Origin: Ornithinimicrobium avium
GTDB lineage: Bacteria; Actinomycetota; Actinomycetes; Actinomycetales; Dermatophilaceae
NCBI RefSeq assembly: GCF_003351765.1
Contig: NZ_CP031229.1
Location: forward strand, 1,488,001 to 1,552,000
Length of the DNA stretch: 64,000 bases
Reading direction: 5' to 3'
Below the pieces are notes generated by a model. It ran no database searches. It had not been told where the DNA came from and saw only the letters and a list, made by a program, of their open reading frames with translations. Position numbers and translations under genes: made by a program. Positions 16,624 to 24,921 of the stretch are shown in pieces (position 1 is the stretch's first letter; every line of letters starts with the position of its first letter).

Positions 16624-16907
16624 AGGTACTCCACGTCCTCGGGCACCTCGTAGAAGGTGGGGTGGCGGTAGACCTTGTCCGCGGCCGGGTCGAAGAAGCT
16701 GTCGCGCTCCTCGGGGCTGGAGGCGGTGATCTCCTCGGAGGCGACCACCCAGATGGAGACGCCCTCCTGCCGACGGGTGTAGACGTCGCGCGCGTTGCGC
16801 AGCGCCATCTGCGCGTCGGGGGCGTGCAGGGAGCCCACGTGCGTGTGCGACAAACCCCTGCGGGCGCGGACGAAGACCTCCCACAGGGGCCAGCTGGCCT
16901 GCGTCAT
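16620..16907 (-). CDS. paaB: Phenylacetyl-CoA 1,2-epoxidase subunit PaaB
   Basis: This 95-residue small subunit bridges PaaAC heterodimers. Family sequence is visible throughout: WEVFVRARRGLSHTHVGSLHAPD, ALRNARDVYTRR, SIWVVAS and a C-terminal ADKVYRHPTFYEVPEDVEYL-type end. It overlaps paaA by ATGA and paaC by GTGA, showing translational coupling. Confidence 0.96.
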   Translation of the reverse strand: MTQASWPLWEVFVRARRGLSHTHVGSLHAPDAQMALRNARDVYTRRQEGVSIWVVASEEITASSPEERDSFFDPAADKVYRHPTFYEVPEDVEYL

Positions 16908-17917
16908 GCGACCTCCTCCTGCGTCTCGTGCCGGGCGGCGTGGGCGAGGGCGGCCTCGCGGACCCAGGCGCCCTCCTCGTGGGCGGCGACGCGGGTGGCG
17001 ACGCGCTGGGCGTTGCAGGGGCCGTCGCCCTTGAGGACCCGCCAGAACTCCTCCCAGTCGATCTCACCGAACTCCCAGTGCCCGGCCTCGGCGTCCCACC
17101 GAAGGTCTGGGTCGGGCAGGGTGATGCCGAGCTTGATGGCCTGCGGCACGGTCATGTCGACGAACTTCTGGCGCAGGTCGTCGTTGGTGAAGCGCTTGAT
17201 GCCCCAGGCCATGTTCTGGGCGGTGTGACCGTCCTTGGCCCGCTCCCCGGAGTCCGGCGGGCCGAACATCATCAGGGCGGGCCACCACCAGCGGTTGGCC
17301 GCGTCCTGGAGCATCGCCTGCTGCGACTCGGTGCCCCTGGACAGGGTCCAGAGGATCTCGTAGCCCTGGCGCTGGTGGAAGGACTCCTCCTTGCACACCC
17401 GGATCATCGCGCGGGCGTAGGGGCCGTAGGAGCACCGGCACAGCGGCACCTGGTTCATGATCGCGGCGCCGTCGACCAGCCAGCCGATCGCGCCCGCGTC
17501 GGCCCAGGTCAGCGTGGGGTAGTTGAAGATCGAGGAGTACTTCTGCCGACCGGTGTGCAGCTTGTCCAGCAGCTCGGCACGGTCCACGCCGAGCGTCTCC
17601 GCCGCGGAGTAGAGGTAGAGCCCGTGGCCGGCCTCGTCCTGGACCTTGGCCATCAGGATCGCCTTGCGGCGCAGGCTGGGCGCGCGGGTGATCCAGCTGC
17701 CCTCCGGCTGCATGCCGATGATCTCGGAGTGGGCGTGCTGGGCGATCTGGCGGATCAGCGTCGTGCGGTAGGCCTCCGGCATCGCGTCGCGCGGCTCGAT
17801 GCGCGAGTCCTCCTCGATCAACCCGTCGAAGTAGTCCTGGAGGGCCTGGGTGTAGTCCTCCGTCTCTGCGGCGTTCAGCGGTGCGTCGTCGCGTGGCCCG
17901 AAGTCGTTGCCGTACAT
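16904..17917 (-). CDS. paaA: Phenylacetyl-CoA 1,2-epoxidase catalytic subunit PaaA
   Basis: This 337-residue di-iron oxygenase subunit epoxidises the ring of phenylacetyl-CoA. Ferritin-like ligand segments are QDEAGHGLYLYSAAE and CKEESFHQRQGYEIL, with HSEIIGMQPEGSWI before them and WGIKRFTNDDLRQKFVD near the end. Start ATG 17917 carries an xANNNT hexamer (CAGACT) 6 nt upstream. An in-frame GTG at 17938 sits only 1 nt after an AGGAGG and would add 7 residues. It is the first gene of paaABCDE; paaK, paaG, paaZ and a paaX/paaR regulator are not in the window. Confidence 0.96.
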   Translation of the reverse strand: MYGNDFGPRDDAPLNAAETEDYTQALQDYFDGLIEEDSRIEPRDAMPEAYRTTLIRQIAQHAHSEIIGMQPEGSWITRAPSLRRKAILMAKVQDEAGHGLYLYSAAETLGVDRAELLDKLHTGRQKYSSIFNYPTLTWADAGAIGWLVDGAAIMNQVPLCRCSYGPYARAMIRVCKEESFHQRQGYEILWTLSRGTESQQAMLQDAANRWWWPALMMFGPPDSGERAKDGHTAQNMAWGIKRFTNDDLRQKFVDMTVPQAIKLGITLPDPDLRWDAEAGHWEFGEIDWEEFWRVLKGDGPCNAQRVATRVAAHEEGAWVREAALAHAARHETQEEVA

Positions 17918-17945
17918 GTCTCCAGTCTGCCAGAGCACTCCTCCT

Positions 17946-17985
17946 TATGACAGGTCAGCCGTCGGACGCCGCTCCCGCTGTCATA
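17946..17985. promoter_or_regulatory. Inverted repeat between paaA and GNAT promoters
   Basis: TATGACAG (17946-17953) and CTGTCATA (17978-17985) are perfect 8-bp arms separated by 24 bp. They lie in the 128-bp gap between the divergent paaA and GNAT starts, 29-68 bp before the paaA ATG. This is a candidate operator for the paa operon; it does not match the known PaaR box that I recall. Confidence 0.45.
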
Positions 17986-18045
17986 GCGCGGCGGGGCCCG
18001 GATCCCTCGTCCAGGCCCCGGGACGCCCGTGGAAGACTGGCCGCC

Positions 18046-18699
18046 ATGGCTGACGCCCACGCACATCCTCACGACCACGGGCACGACCACGCTCACGACC
18101 ACGGGCCCGCCCAGGAGCACTCCGCCGACCGGCCCGGCCCGCTCGCCGACGCCGCGGTGCGCACCGGCCGCCCGAGCGACGGCCCCGCCGTCGGCTTCGT
18201 CCAGGCCTTCGTCTACCAGCACGAGTACGCCGGCACCCTGCCCGCCGAGGCCCTCGCGGCGATGACCGGCCCGCAGCTGGGGTCGGTGTGGCGCCGCTCC
18301 CTCGAGCAGCCGCCGACCCCCCGCCACCGGCTGCTCGTGGCCACGGCCGGGGCGACCGTCGTCGGCTACGCCGCGATCGGGCCGGCCGGCGACGAGCCGG
18401 GCCTGGAGCCTGCCGGTGCCACCGCGATGATCTACGACGGCGGCGTGCACCCCGAGGCCCGCCGCTCCGGCCACGGGTCCCGGCTGCTCAACGCCGCGAT
18501 CGACACGCTCCGCGCGGGCGACTCCGCGGGCACGCTGGTCGCGGTCGCCACCTGGGTGCTCGCCGACGCCGCGAGCACCCGCGCCTTCCTCCAGGACGCC
18601 GGGTTCTCCCCCGACGGTGCCTGGCGCGACCGGGTCGTCGACGACGAGGGCGGCACGGCGCGCGAGGTGCGGCTCGTGTCGAGGCTCGACGAGCCGTGA
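18046..18699 (+). CDS. GNAT acetyltransferase with a histidine-rich N-terminus
   Basis: This 217-residue protein has an acetyltransferase domain from about residue 45. The acetyl-CoA segment is IYDGGVHPEARRSGHGSRLL, followed by WVLADAASTRAFLQDAGF. The first 21 residues are a His/Asp repeat (HAHPHDHGHDHAHDHG) of the kind seen in nickel and zinc chaperones. The substrate is unknown. It overlaps azlC by GTGA, heading a four-gene run. An AAGACT hexamer lies 7 nt before the ATG. Confidence 0.85.
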   Translation: MADAHAHPHDHGHDHAHDHGPAQEHSADRPGPLADAAVRTGRPSDGPAVGFVQAFVYQHEYAGTLPAEALAAMTGPQLGSVWRRSLEQPPTPRHRLLVATAGATVVGYAAIGPAGDEPGLEPAGATAMIYDGGVHPEARRSGHGSRLLNAAIDTLRAGDSAGTLVAVATWVLADAASTRAFLQDAGFSPDGAWRDRVVDDEGGTAREVRLVSRLDEP

Positions 18700-19394
18700 C
18701 CTCCGACCCCGTGCGGTGGTGGCGGACCCCCGCCGGACGCGAGGGGCTGGCGGTGGGCGCGGCGACCGGCGCCTACGGCATCAGCTGCGGCGCGCTGGGG
18801 GTGGCCGCCGGGCTGACCGTGTGGCAGACGATGGCGACCTCGCTGCTGCTGTTCAGCGGCGGCTCGCAGTTCGCCTTCTTCGGGGTGGTCGCCACCGGAG
18901 GCGGGGCGGTCGCGGCGGTGGGGACCTCGACGCTGCTGGGAGTGCGCAACATGTTCTACGGGCTGCAGCTGGTGCGGCTGCTCGAGGCGCGCGGCTGGCG
19001 CCGGCTGGTGGCGGCGCACCTGACGATCGACGAGTCCACCGCGGTGGCCATCTCCCAGGTCGACCGGCGCGGCCAGCGGACCGGGTTCTGGGCGGCCGGC
19101 CTGGCCGTGTTCGTGCTGTGGAACCTGATGACGCTGCTCGGCGCGCTGCTCGGCGACGCCCTCGGCGACCCCCGCGCCTGGGGGCTGGACGCCGCCGCGG
19201 CCGGCGCGTTCGTGGCGCTGCTGTGGCCCCGGCTGCAGGGGCGGGACCCGCTCGCGGCCGCCGCCCTGGCGGTCGTGCTCACCGTCGTGGTGGCCCCGGT
19301 GACCACGCCCGGCGTCCCCGTGCTCGTCGCGGCGCTGGCCGCCCTCGTGGTCGGCCTGCCCCGTCGGCGCGACCGGACGCAGGTGGTGGCATGA
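18696..19394 (+). CDS. azlC: AzlC family branched-chain amino acid exporter subunit
   Basis: This 232-residue inner-membrane protein has about 6-7 helices. It has the family block LLLFSGGSQFAFFGVVATGGG, then LLGVRNMFYGLQL and TIDESTAVA. With AzlD it forms an exporter for branched-chain amino acids. The GTG start overlaps the previous stop (GTGA), and its own end overlaps azlD (ATGA). Confidence 0.93.
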   Translation: MTSDPVRWWRTPAGREGLAVGAATGAYGISCGALGVAAGLTVWQTMATSLLLFSGGSQFAFFGVVATGGGAVAAVGTSTLLGVRNMFYGLQLVRLLEARGWRRLVAAHLTIDESTAVAISQVDRRGQRTGFWAAGLAVFVLWNLMTLLGALLGDALGDPRAWGLDAAAAGAFVALLWPRLQGRDPLAAAALAVVLTVVVAPVTTPGVPVLVAALAALVVGLPRRRDRTQVVA

Positions 19395-19699
19395 CGGCCT
19401 GGGGCACGGTGCTGGCCGCCTGCGCCCTGGCCTACCTGCTCAAGCTGTGCGGCTACCTGGTTCCCGAGCGGGTGCTGGAGATCCCGTGGGTCTCACGCGT
19501 CACGCCGCTGCTGCCGGTCGCGCTGCTGTCCTCGCTCGTGGTGACCCAGGCCTTCCTCTCCCCGTCGGGCACCTTCGTGCTCGACGCCCGCGCCGCCGGG
19601 GTGGCCGCGGCCGTGGTCGCGCTGCTGCTGCGCGCGCCCTTCCTCCTCGTCGTGGCGGTCGCGGCGGTGACGGCGGCGCTGGTACGCCTCTGGACATGA
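19391..19699 (+). CDS. azlD: AzlD family branched-chain amino acid exporter subunit
   Basis: This 102-residue membrane protein has three to four helices. The sequence LAYLLKLCGYLVPERVLE and VTPLLPVALLSSLVVTQAF matches AzlD. It is coupled to azlC upstream and to the acyltransferase-like gene downstream, each by a 4-bp overlap. Confidence 0.92.
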   Translation: MTAWGTVLAACALAYLLKLCGYLVPERVLEIPWVSRVTPLLPVALLSSLVVTQAFLSPSGTFVLDARAAGVAAAVVALLLRAPFLLVVAVAAVTAALVRLWT

Positions 19700-20841
19700 C
19701 CCGGGTGGTCGGCGTCGACCTGGCCCGGCTCGCCGCGCTCGTGGGGATGTTCGCCGCGCACCTCATCAGCCCGGCCGACCCCCGTGGCCCGGGCGGGGTG
19801 GACGCGCTCTTCCAGGTCGTGGCCGGGCGGTCCTCGGCGCTCTTCGCGCTGCTGGCGGGGGTCGGGATCGCGCTGGCGAGCCGCGGCGCGGCCGCAGACC
19901 CCGCCGGGCACCGGCTGCGTCTCGTCGTGCGCTCGGGCCTGGTCGCGCTCGTCGGCCTGGCGCTCGGCGGCCTGCCCAGCGGGCTGGCGGTCATCCTCGC
20001 CTTCTACGGCGTGCTCTTCCTGTGCGCGCTGCCGGTGCTCACCTGGCGGGCCCGCTCGCTGGCCGTGCTCGCGCTCGCGTGGGGGCTGGCCTCACCGGTG
20101 GTCAGCCTGCTGCTGCGCCGGCTCGTCGGCGCGCCGGGCAAGATCGTGCCCTCCCTGCCCGACCTGGCCCACCCGGGCGAGCTGGGCCTCGAGCTGCTGC
20201 TCACCGGCTACTACCCGGTGCTCACCTGGGCGACCTACCTGTTCGCGGGTATGGCGGTGGGCCGCCTCGACCTGCGGCGCGCCACGGCCGGGCCGCGCCT
20301 CGCGCTGACCGGGGCCTGGCTGGCCACGCTGGCGCTCGCGACCTCGGCGCTGCTCACCTCGGCGCCGGGGGTCCGCTCGGCGCTGCTCGCCGACCAGGGG
20401 CTGGCGACCGGCGACTGGGCGCAGCTGGACACCCAGCTGCGCCGCGGCCTGCACGGCACCCACCCAGCAGGCTCGGGCTGGTGGCTCGGCGTCTGGTCCC
20501 CGCACAGCGGCAGCGTCGTGGACCTGGCCCACACCACCGGCTGCGCGCTGCTCGTGCTCGGCCTGGCGCTATGGCTGGTGCGGCTGGTCCCCGCGCTGCC
20601 CTGGCGCGTCCTGGCCGGCGCCGGGGCGATGACCCTGACGCTCTACTCCACGCACGTGGTCGTGCTGGCCAGCCCGTTCGGCGCCCGCGGCGAGGTCGCC
20701 CTGCTCGTCCACACGGTGCTCGCGCTCGTCGTCGGAGCCGCCTTCGCCGCGGTGCCGACGCGCGGCCCGCTGGAGGCCATGGTCTCCGCCACCACCCGGC
20801 TGGTCCCGCTGCCCGTGCCGGCGGCGAGCCGACCGGACTGA
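19696..20841 (+). CDS. HGSNAT/DUF1624-like multi-pass membrane protein
   Basis: This 381-residue protein has about ten hydrophobic segments. The opening RVVGVDLARLAALVGMFAAHL is typical of heparan-alpha-glucosaminide N-acetyltransferase-like and DUF418/OpgC-like proteins. LTLYSTHVVVLA near the C-terminus supports this. Such proteins transfer acyl groups to surface glycans across the membrane; the substrate is unknown. It is translationally coupled (ATGA) to azlD. Confidence 0.8.
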   Translation: MTRVVGVDLARLAALVGMFAAHLISPADPRGPGGVDALFQVVAGRSSALFALLAGVGIALASRGAAADPAGHRLRLVVRSGLVALVGLALGGLPSGLAVILAFYGVLFLCALPVLTWRARSLAVLALAWGLASPVVSLLLRRLVGAPGKIVPSLPDLAHPGELGLELLLTGYYPVLTWATYLFAGMAVGRLDLRRATAGPRLALTGAWLATLALATSALLTSAPGVRSALLADQGLATGDWAQLDTQLRRGLHGTHPAGSGWWLGVWSPHSGSVVDLAHTTGCALLVLGLALWLVRLVPALPWRVLAGAGAMTLTLYSTHVVVLASPFGARGEVALLVHTVLALVVGAAFAAVPTRGPLEAMVSATTRLVPLPVPAASRPD

Positions 20842-20917
20842 CCCCCGGGGCGTCCCCGTGTCCCACGGGGGCGTGGTGACACGGCGCTACGCGGTGACCC
20901 CGTGCCCGCCACGCACG

Positions 20918-20955
20918 ACGAGGCGGGCCCGGGACGATTCCCGGGCCCGCCTCGT
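20918..20955. terminator. Strong bidirectional hairpin after pnp
   Basis: A perfect 17-bp stem ACGAGGCGGGCCCGGGA (20918-20934) with a CGAT loop pairs with 20939-20955. It lies in the 132-bp gap between the convergent acyltransferase-like gene and pnp. No T-tract follows on either side, as in I-shaped actinobacterial terminators. Confidence 0.85.
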
Positions 20956-20973
20956 GCGTCAGGCGGTCAGCCG

Positions 20974-23544
20974 TCAGGCGTCGGTGGGCTCGCCACCCTC
21001 GCCGTTGCTGTCGCCGCCACCGCCCTCAGCGGCGTTGCTGCCGCGACCACGGCCACCGCGACGACGACGCTGGCGACGGGGGCGGTCGCCACCCTCGCCC
21101 TCGCCGTCCTGGCCGTCCGCGGAGCCGTCACCCTCGGCGACCGGCGCCGCGGTGTCGACGCCGGGCAGCTCGGGGGCCTCGGCGGCAGCAGCCGCCTGGG
21201 GCGCCTCGACCGCGCTCGCATCCGCGGTCGGGGCAGCCTCCGCAGGGGCGGCGTCCGCCGGGGCGCCCTCGGCGGCAGCGGCGTCGCCGGCCGGGGCGTT
21301 GCCCTCGTCGGCCACGACGGCGGCCAGGGAGAGCTTGCCGCGGGGGTCGATCTCCTTGAGCTCGACCTGGACCTTCTGACCCACGTTGAGCACGTCCTCG
21401 ACGGCGTCGATGCGACGGCCGCCGACGAGCTTGCGGATCTCGGAGATGTGCAGCAGGCCGTCCTTGCCCGGCAGCAGGGAGACGAACGCCCCGAAGGTCG
21501 TCGTCTTGACCACGGTGCCCAGGAAGCGCTCACCGATCTCCGGCATCTGCGGGTTGGCGATCGCGTTGACCGCGGCCCGCGCAGCCTCGGCCGAGGGACC
21601 GTCGGTCGCACCGATGTAGACGGTGCCGTCGTCCTCGATCGAGATGTCGGCGCCGGTGTCCTCCTGGATCTGGTTGATCATCTTGCCCTTCGGGCCGATG
21701 ACCTCGCCGATCTTGTCGACCGGCACCTTCACCGAGATGACCCGAGGAGCGTAGGGGCTCATCTCGTCCGGGGCGTCGATGGCCTCGTTCATCACGTCCA
21801 GGATGTGCAGCCGGGCCTCGCGGGCCTGGGTCAGCGCACCGGCCAGGACGTCGGCGGGGATGCCGTCCAGCTTGGTGTCCAGCTGGATCGCGGTGATGAA
21901 CTCCTTGGTGCCGGCGACCTTGAAGTCCATGTCGCCGAAGGCGTCCTCGGCACCGAGGATGTCGGTCAGCGCCGCGTACTGCGTCTGTCCGTCGACCTCC
22001 GCGGAGACCAGGCCCATCGCGATGCCCGCGACCGGGGCGCGCAGCGGCACACCGGCGTTGAGCAGCGCCATCGTGGACGCGCAGACCGAGCCCATCGAGG
22101 TCGAGCCGTTGGAGCCGAGCGCCTCGGACACCTGGCGGATCGCGTAGGGGAACTCCTCGCGGGTCGGCAGCACCGGCAGCAGGGCGCGCTCGGCGAGCGC
22201 GCCGTGGCCGATCTCGCGACGCTTCGGGGAACCCACGCGACCGGTCTCGCCGGTGCTGTAGGGCGGGAAGTTGTAGTTGTGCATGTAGCGCTTGCGGGTC
22301 TCCGGGGAGAGGGTGTCCAGCTGCTGCTCCATGCGCAGCATGTTCAGCGTGGTGATGCCCATGATCTGAGTCTCACCGCGCTCGAAGATCGCCGAGCCGT
22401 GCGCCCGCGGGATCACCTCGACCTCGGCGGACAGCGCACGGATGTCACGCAGCCCGCGGCCGTCGATGCGGACCTCGTCGCGCAGGATGCGCTCGCGGAT
22501 GAGCTTCTTCTGGACGGCCCGGTAGGCGGCGTCGATCTCCTTGTCGCGTCCCGCGAAGGGGGCGTCCTCGCTCACCGACGACCCGGCTGCGGCACCGTCC
22601 TGGCCCATCTGCAGGCCGAGAAGCCTGCCCTTCATCGCGGCCTTGATCTCATCGATCCGGGACTCGCGCTCCTGCTTGCCGCCGATCTGCAGCGCCTGCG
22701 CAAGATCGGCGGAGGTCGCCTCCTCGACGGCGCCGTAGGCGTCGTCCTCGTAGTCGAGGAACCGCGGGAACTCCTGGACGTCCTTGGCGGCCTTGGTCGC
22801 CACCTCGGTCTGCGCCTCGCACAGCACCTTGATGAACTTCTTGGACTCCTCCAAGCCCTGGGCGACGATGTCCTCGGTCGGGGCCTGTCCGCCCTCGCTG
22901 ACCAGGTTCCAGGTCGCCAGGGTGGACTCGGCCTCGACCATCATGATGGCGACGTCCGAGCCGTCGGCGACCACGCGACCGGCCACGACCATGTCGAAGG
23001 TCGAGCGCGCGCTGTCGGAGAAGTTGGGGAAGGCGACCCACTGGCCCTCGATGTAGGACATCCGCACGCCACCGATCGGGCCGCTGAAGGGCAGGCCGGA
23101 GATCTGGGTGGACAACGAGGCGGCGTTGATCGCCAGCACGTCGTACTGGTGGTCGGGGTTGAGCGAGAGCACGGTGATGACGACCTGGACCTCGTTGCGC
23201 AGGCCCTTGGCGAAGGTCGGGCGCAGCGGGCGGTCGATCAGCCGGCAGGTGAGGATGGCGTCGGTCGAGGGACGACCCTCGCGACGGAAGAAGCTGCCGG
23301 GGATCTTGCCCGCGGCATACATGCGCTCCTCGACGTCCACCGTCAGCGGGAAGAAGTCGAAGTGCTCCTTGGGGTGCTTGCTGGCCGTCGTGGTGGACAG
23401 CAGCATCGTGTCCTCGTCGAGGTAGGCGGTGACAGCACCGCCGGCCTGCCTCGCCAGGCGCCCGGTCTCGAACCGGACGGTGCGGGTGCCGAAGCTGCCG
23501 TTGTCGATCGTGGCTTCGGCGAAGGTGATCTCTGGACCCTCCAT
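20974..23544 (-). CDS. pnp: Polyribonucleotide nucleotidyltransferase (PNPase)
   Basis: This 856-residue phosphorolytic 3'-exoribonuclease can also polymerise RNA tails and ppGpp. It has two RNase PH domains (about 1-230 and 340-580, the second with GSSKxxST-like GSNGSTSMGSVCAS). A KH domain has KIGEVIGPKGKMINQIQ and an S1 domain has GTVVKTTTFGAFVSLLPGKDGLLHIS. A low-complexity Ala/Pro/Asp/Glu tail of about 100 residues follows, ending in a basic RRQRRRRGGRGRGS patch. AAAGGAGGG precedes the ATG at 23544. The tail is much longer than in most PNPases and may bind RNA or a degradosome partner. Confidence 0.97.
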   Translation of the reverse strand: MEGPEITFAEATIDNGSFGTRTVRFETGRLARQAGGAVTAYLDEDTMLLSTTTASKHPKEHFDFFPLTVDVEERMYAAGKIPGSFFRREGRPSTDAILTCRLIDRPLRPTFAKGLRNEVQVVITVLSLNPDHQYDVLAINAASLSTQISGLPFSGPIGGVRMSYIEGQWVAFPNFSDSARSTFDMVVAGRVVADGSDVAIMMVEAESTLATWNLVSEGGQAPTEDIVAQGLEESKKFIKVLCEAQTEVATKAAKDVQEFPRFLDYEDDAYGAVEEATSADLAQALQIGGKQERESRIDEIKAAMKGRLLGLQMGQDGAAAGSSVSEDAPFAGRDKEIDAAYRAVQKKLIRERILRDEVRIDGRGLRDIRALSAEVEVIPRAHGSAIFERGETQIMGITTLNMLRMEQQLDTLSPETRKRYMHNYNFPPYSTGETGRVGSPKRREIGHGALAERALLPVLPTREEFPYAIRQVSEALGSNGSTSMGSVCASTMALLNAGVPLRAPVAGIAMGLVSAEVDGQTQYAALTDILGAEDAFGDMDFKVAGTKEFITAIQLDTKLDGIPADVLAGALTQAREARLHILDVMNEAIDAPDEMSPYAPRVISVKVPVDKIGEVIGPKGKMINQIQEDTGADISIEDDGTVYIGATDGPSAEAARAAVNAIANPQMPEIGERFLGTVVKTTTFGAFVSLLPGKDGLLHISEIRKLVGGRRIDAVEDVLNVGQKVQVELKEIDPRGKLSLAAVVADEGNAPAGDAAAAEGAPADAAPAEAAPTADASAVEAPQAAAAAEAPELPGVDTAAPVAEGDGSADGQDGEGEGGDRPRRQRRRRGGRGRGSNAAEGGGGDSNGEGGEPTDA

Positions 23545-23642
23545 GGGCCCTCCTTTACGTGTCTTCTCTCGCAGCTCGGAGCATCATCGTTGTGCCCGGC
23601 TGTGTCCTTCTTGAAGGGGTCTGCCGTCCCGGCAGTTCCCCC

Positions 23643-23673
23643 GTGACGTCACCGGCTGCTGCCGGTCACGTCA
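23643..23673. other. Imperfect hairpin in the rpsO-pnp gap
   Basis: TGACGTCACCGGC (23644-23656) pairs with GCCGGTCACGTCA (23661-23673) with a single C-C mismatch and a TGCT loop. It sits about 100 nt before the pnp ATG on the minus strand. Position recalls the RNase III-cut leader hairpin used for pnp autoregulation in E. coli; homology of mechanism is an inference. Confidence 0.5.
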
Positions 23674-23681
23674 TGCGCAAA

Positions 23682-23710
23682 GGAGCGGTCCCCGTGACGG
23701 GAACCGCTCC
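23682..23710 (-). terminator. Terminator-like hairpin after rpsO
   Basis: On the minus strand GGAGCGGT and CCCG pair with CGGG and ACCGCTCC around a short loop, followed by TTT. It begins 10 bp after the rpsO stop, so pnp is probably transcribed partly by read-through or from its own promoter. Confidence 0.75.
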
Positions 23711-23720
23711 CCTGCGAAAC

Positions 23721-23990
23721 TCAGCGGCGCAGGCCGAGTCGCTTGATCAGCGACCGGTAGCGCTCGATGTCGGTGTCCTCCAGGTAGCGGAGGAGACGCT
23801 TGCGCTTGCCGACCAGCAGCAGCAGCCCGCGGCGGCTGTGGTGGTCGTGCTTGTGCTCACGGGAGTGCTCGGTGAGCTCCTTGATGCGGGCGGTCAGCAG
23901 AGCCACCTGCACCTCGGGCGAACCGGTGTCGCCCTCGGTCGTGGCGTACTCCTTGATGACGTCCTGCTTGGCAGCAGTGTCCATCGCCAT
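23721..23990 (-). CDS. rpsO: 30S ribosomal protein S15
   Basis: This 89-residue primary 16S rRNA-binding protein matches S15 over its whole length: GDTGSPEVQVALLTARI, HLKxHKxDHHSRRG-like EHSREHKHDHHSRRGLL and YRSLIKRLGLRR. AAGGAG lies about 7-8 nt before the ATG at 23990, so upstream in-frame starts are rejected. The rpsO-pnp order is widely conserved. Confidence 0.98.
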   Translation of the reverse strand: MAMDTAAKQDVIKEYATTEGDTGSPEVQVALLTARIKELTEHSREHKHDHHSRRGLLLLVGKRKRLLRYLEDTDIERYRSLIKRLGLRR

Positions 23991-24168
23991 AGGGCGACTC
24001 CTTACTCTCGTTGCGCGGCGCATCCCGGGCAGGTCCACCGGGGCACTCTGGAATCCGCGGCCGTTCAGACGGCACCCGCCAGAATATCAGCGAGCCGCCC
24101 GCGCACCCTAATCGCGCCGGGAGGCCCTCTCGCGCCCCGTGCCACCCGCCGCATGCCACGATATTCCC

Positions 24169-24888
24169 ATGAGCACCCTCGAGTCGTTCCCCACCGACTG
24201 GCAGCGCGCCCTGTGCATCGTGGCGCACCCCGACGACCTGGAGTACGGCACCGCGGCGGCGGTCGCCGGCTGGACGGCCGCCGGCAAGGAGGTCACCTAC
24301 CTGCTGGCCACCCGTGGGGAGGCCGGGATCTCCACCATGGAGCCCGCGCAGGCCGGGCCGCTGCGCGAGCAGGAGGAGCGCGACGGCGCCGCCGAGGTGG
24401 GGGTGAGCGAGGTGCACTTCCTGGAGGGCTTCGCCGACGGCGTCCTCGAGGCGGACCTGGACCTGCGGCGGGCGCTGGCGCGGGAGGTCCGACGCTTCCG
24501 CCCCGAGCTGGTGACCACGCTGACCCACGCGGAGTCCTTCGCCAACGGCAACCTCAACCAGGCCGACCACCGTGCGGTCGGGCTGTCGGTGCTCGACGCG
24601 GTCGCGGCCGCCGGCAACCGGTGGATCTTCCCCGACCTGCTGGCCGAGGGTCACCAGCCCTGGGACGGGGTGCGCTGGATCGCCGTGTCCGCCGCGGCCG
24701 ACCCGACCCACACGGTCGACGTGACGGACACCTTCGAGCAGGCGGTCGCCTCGTTGGAGGCGCACCGTGAGTACCTGGCGGCCCTGGGACCGGACTACCC
24801 GGCGCCGCGCGACCTGCTGGGCGAGATGCTGGCGGACCCGCAGGCCGAGGGCCGCTACCGCTGGGCGGCGCGGGTGCACCCCCGCTGA
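24169..24888 (+). CDS. PIG-L family N-acetyl-sugar deacetylase (MshB/Mca/BshB-like)
   Basis: This 239-residue zinc hydrolase has the metal-binding motif CIVAHPDDLEYG near residue 17. It continues LLATRGEAG and TTLTHAESFANGNLNQADHRAVG, which carries further ligands. The family removes acetyl or amide groups from glucosaminyl compounds such as mycothiol precursors or mycothiol conjugates. It is shorter than MshB (about 300 residues), so it is probably a paralogue. The ATG at 24169 places the domain near the N-terminus. Confidence 0.9.
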   Translation: MSTLESFPTDWQRALCIVAHPDDLEYGTAAAVAGWTAAGKEVTYLLATRGEAGISTMEPAQAGPLREQEERDGAAEVGVSEVHFLEGFADGVLEADLDLRRALAREVRRFRPELVTTLTHAESFANGNLNQADHRAVGLSVLDAVAAAGNRWIFPDLLAEGHQPWDGVRWIAVSAAADPTHTVDVTDTFEQAVASLEAHREYLAALGPDYPAPRDLLGEMLADPQAEGRYRWAARVHPR

Positions 24889-24921
24889 GCCGGGGCCGCG
24901 GCCGGGCCGACGGCGCGCAGA

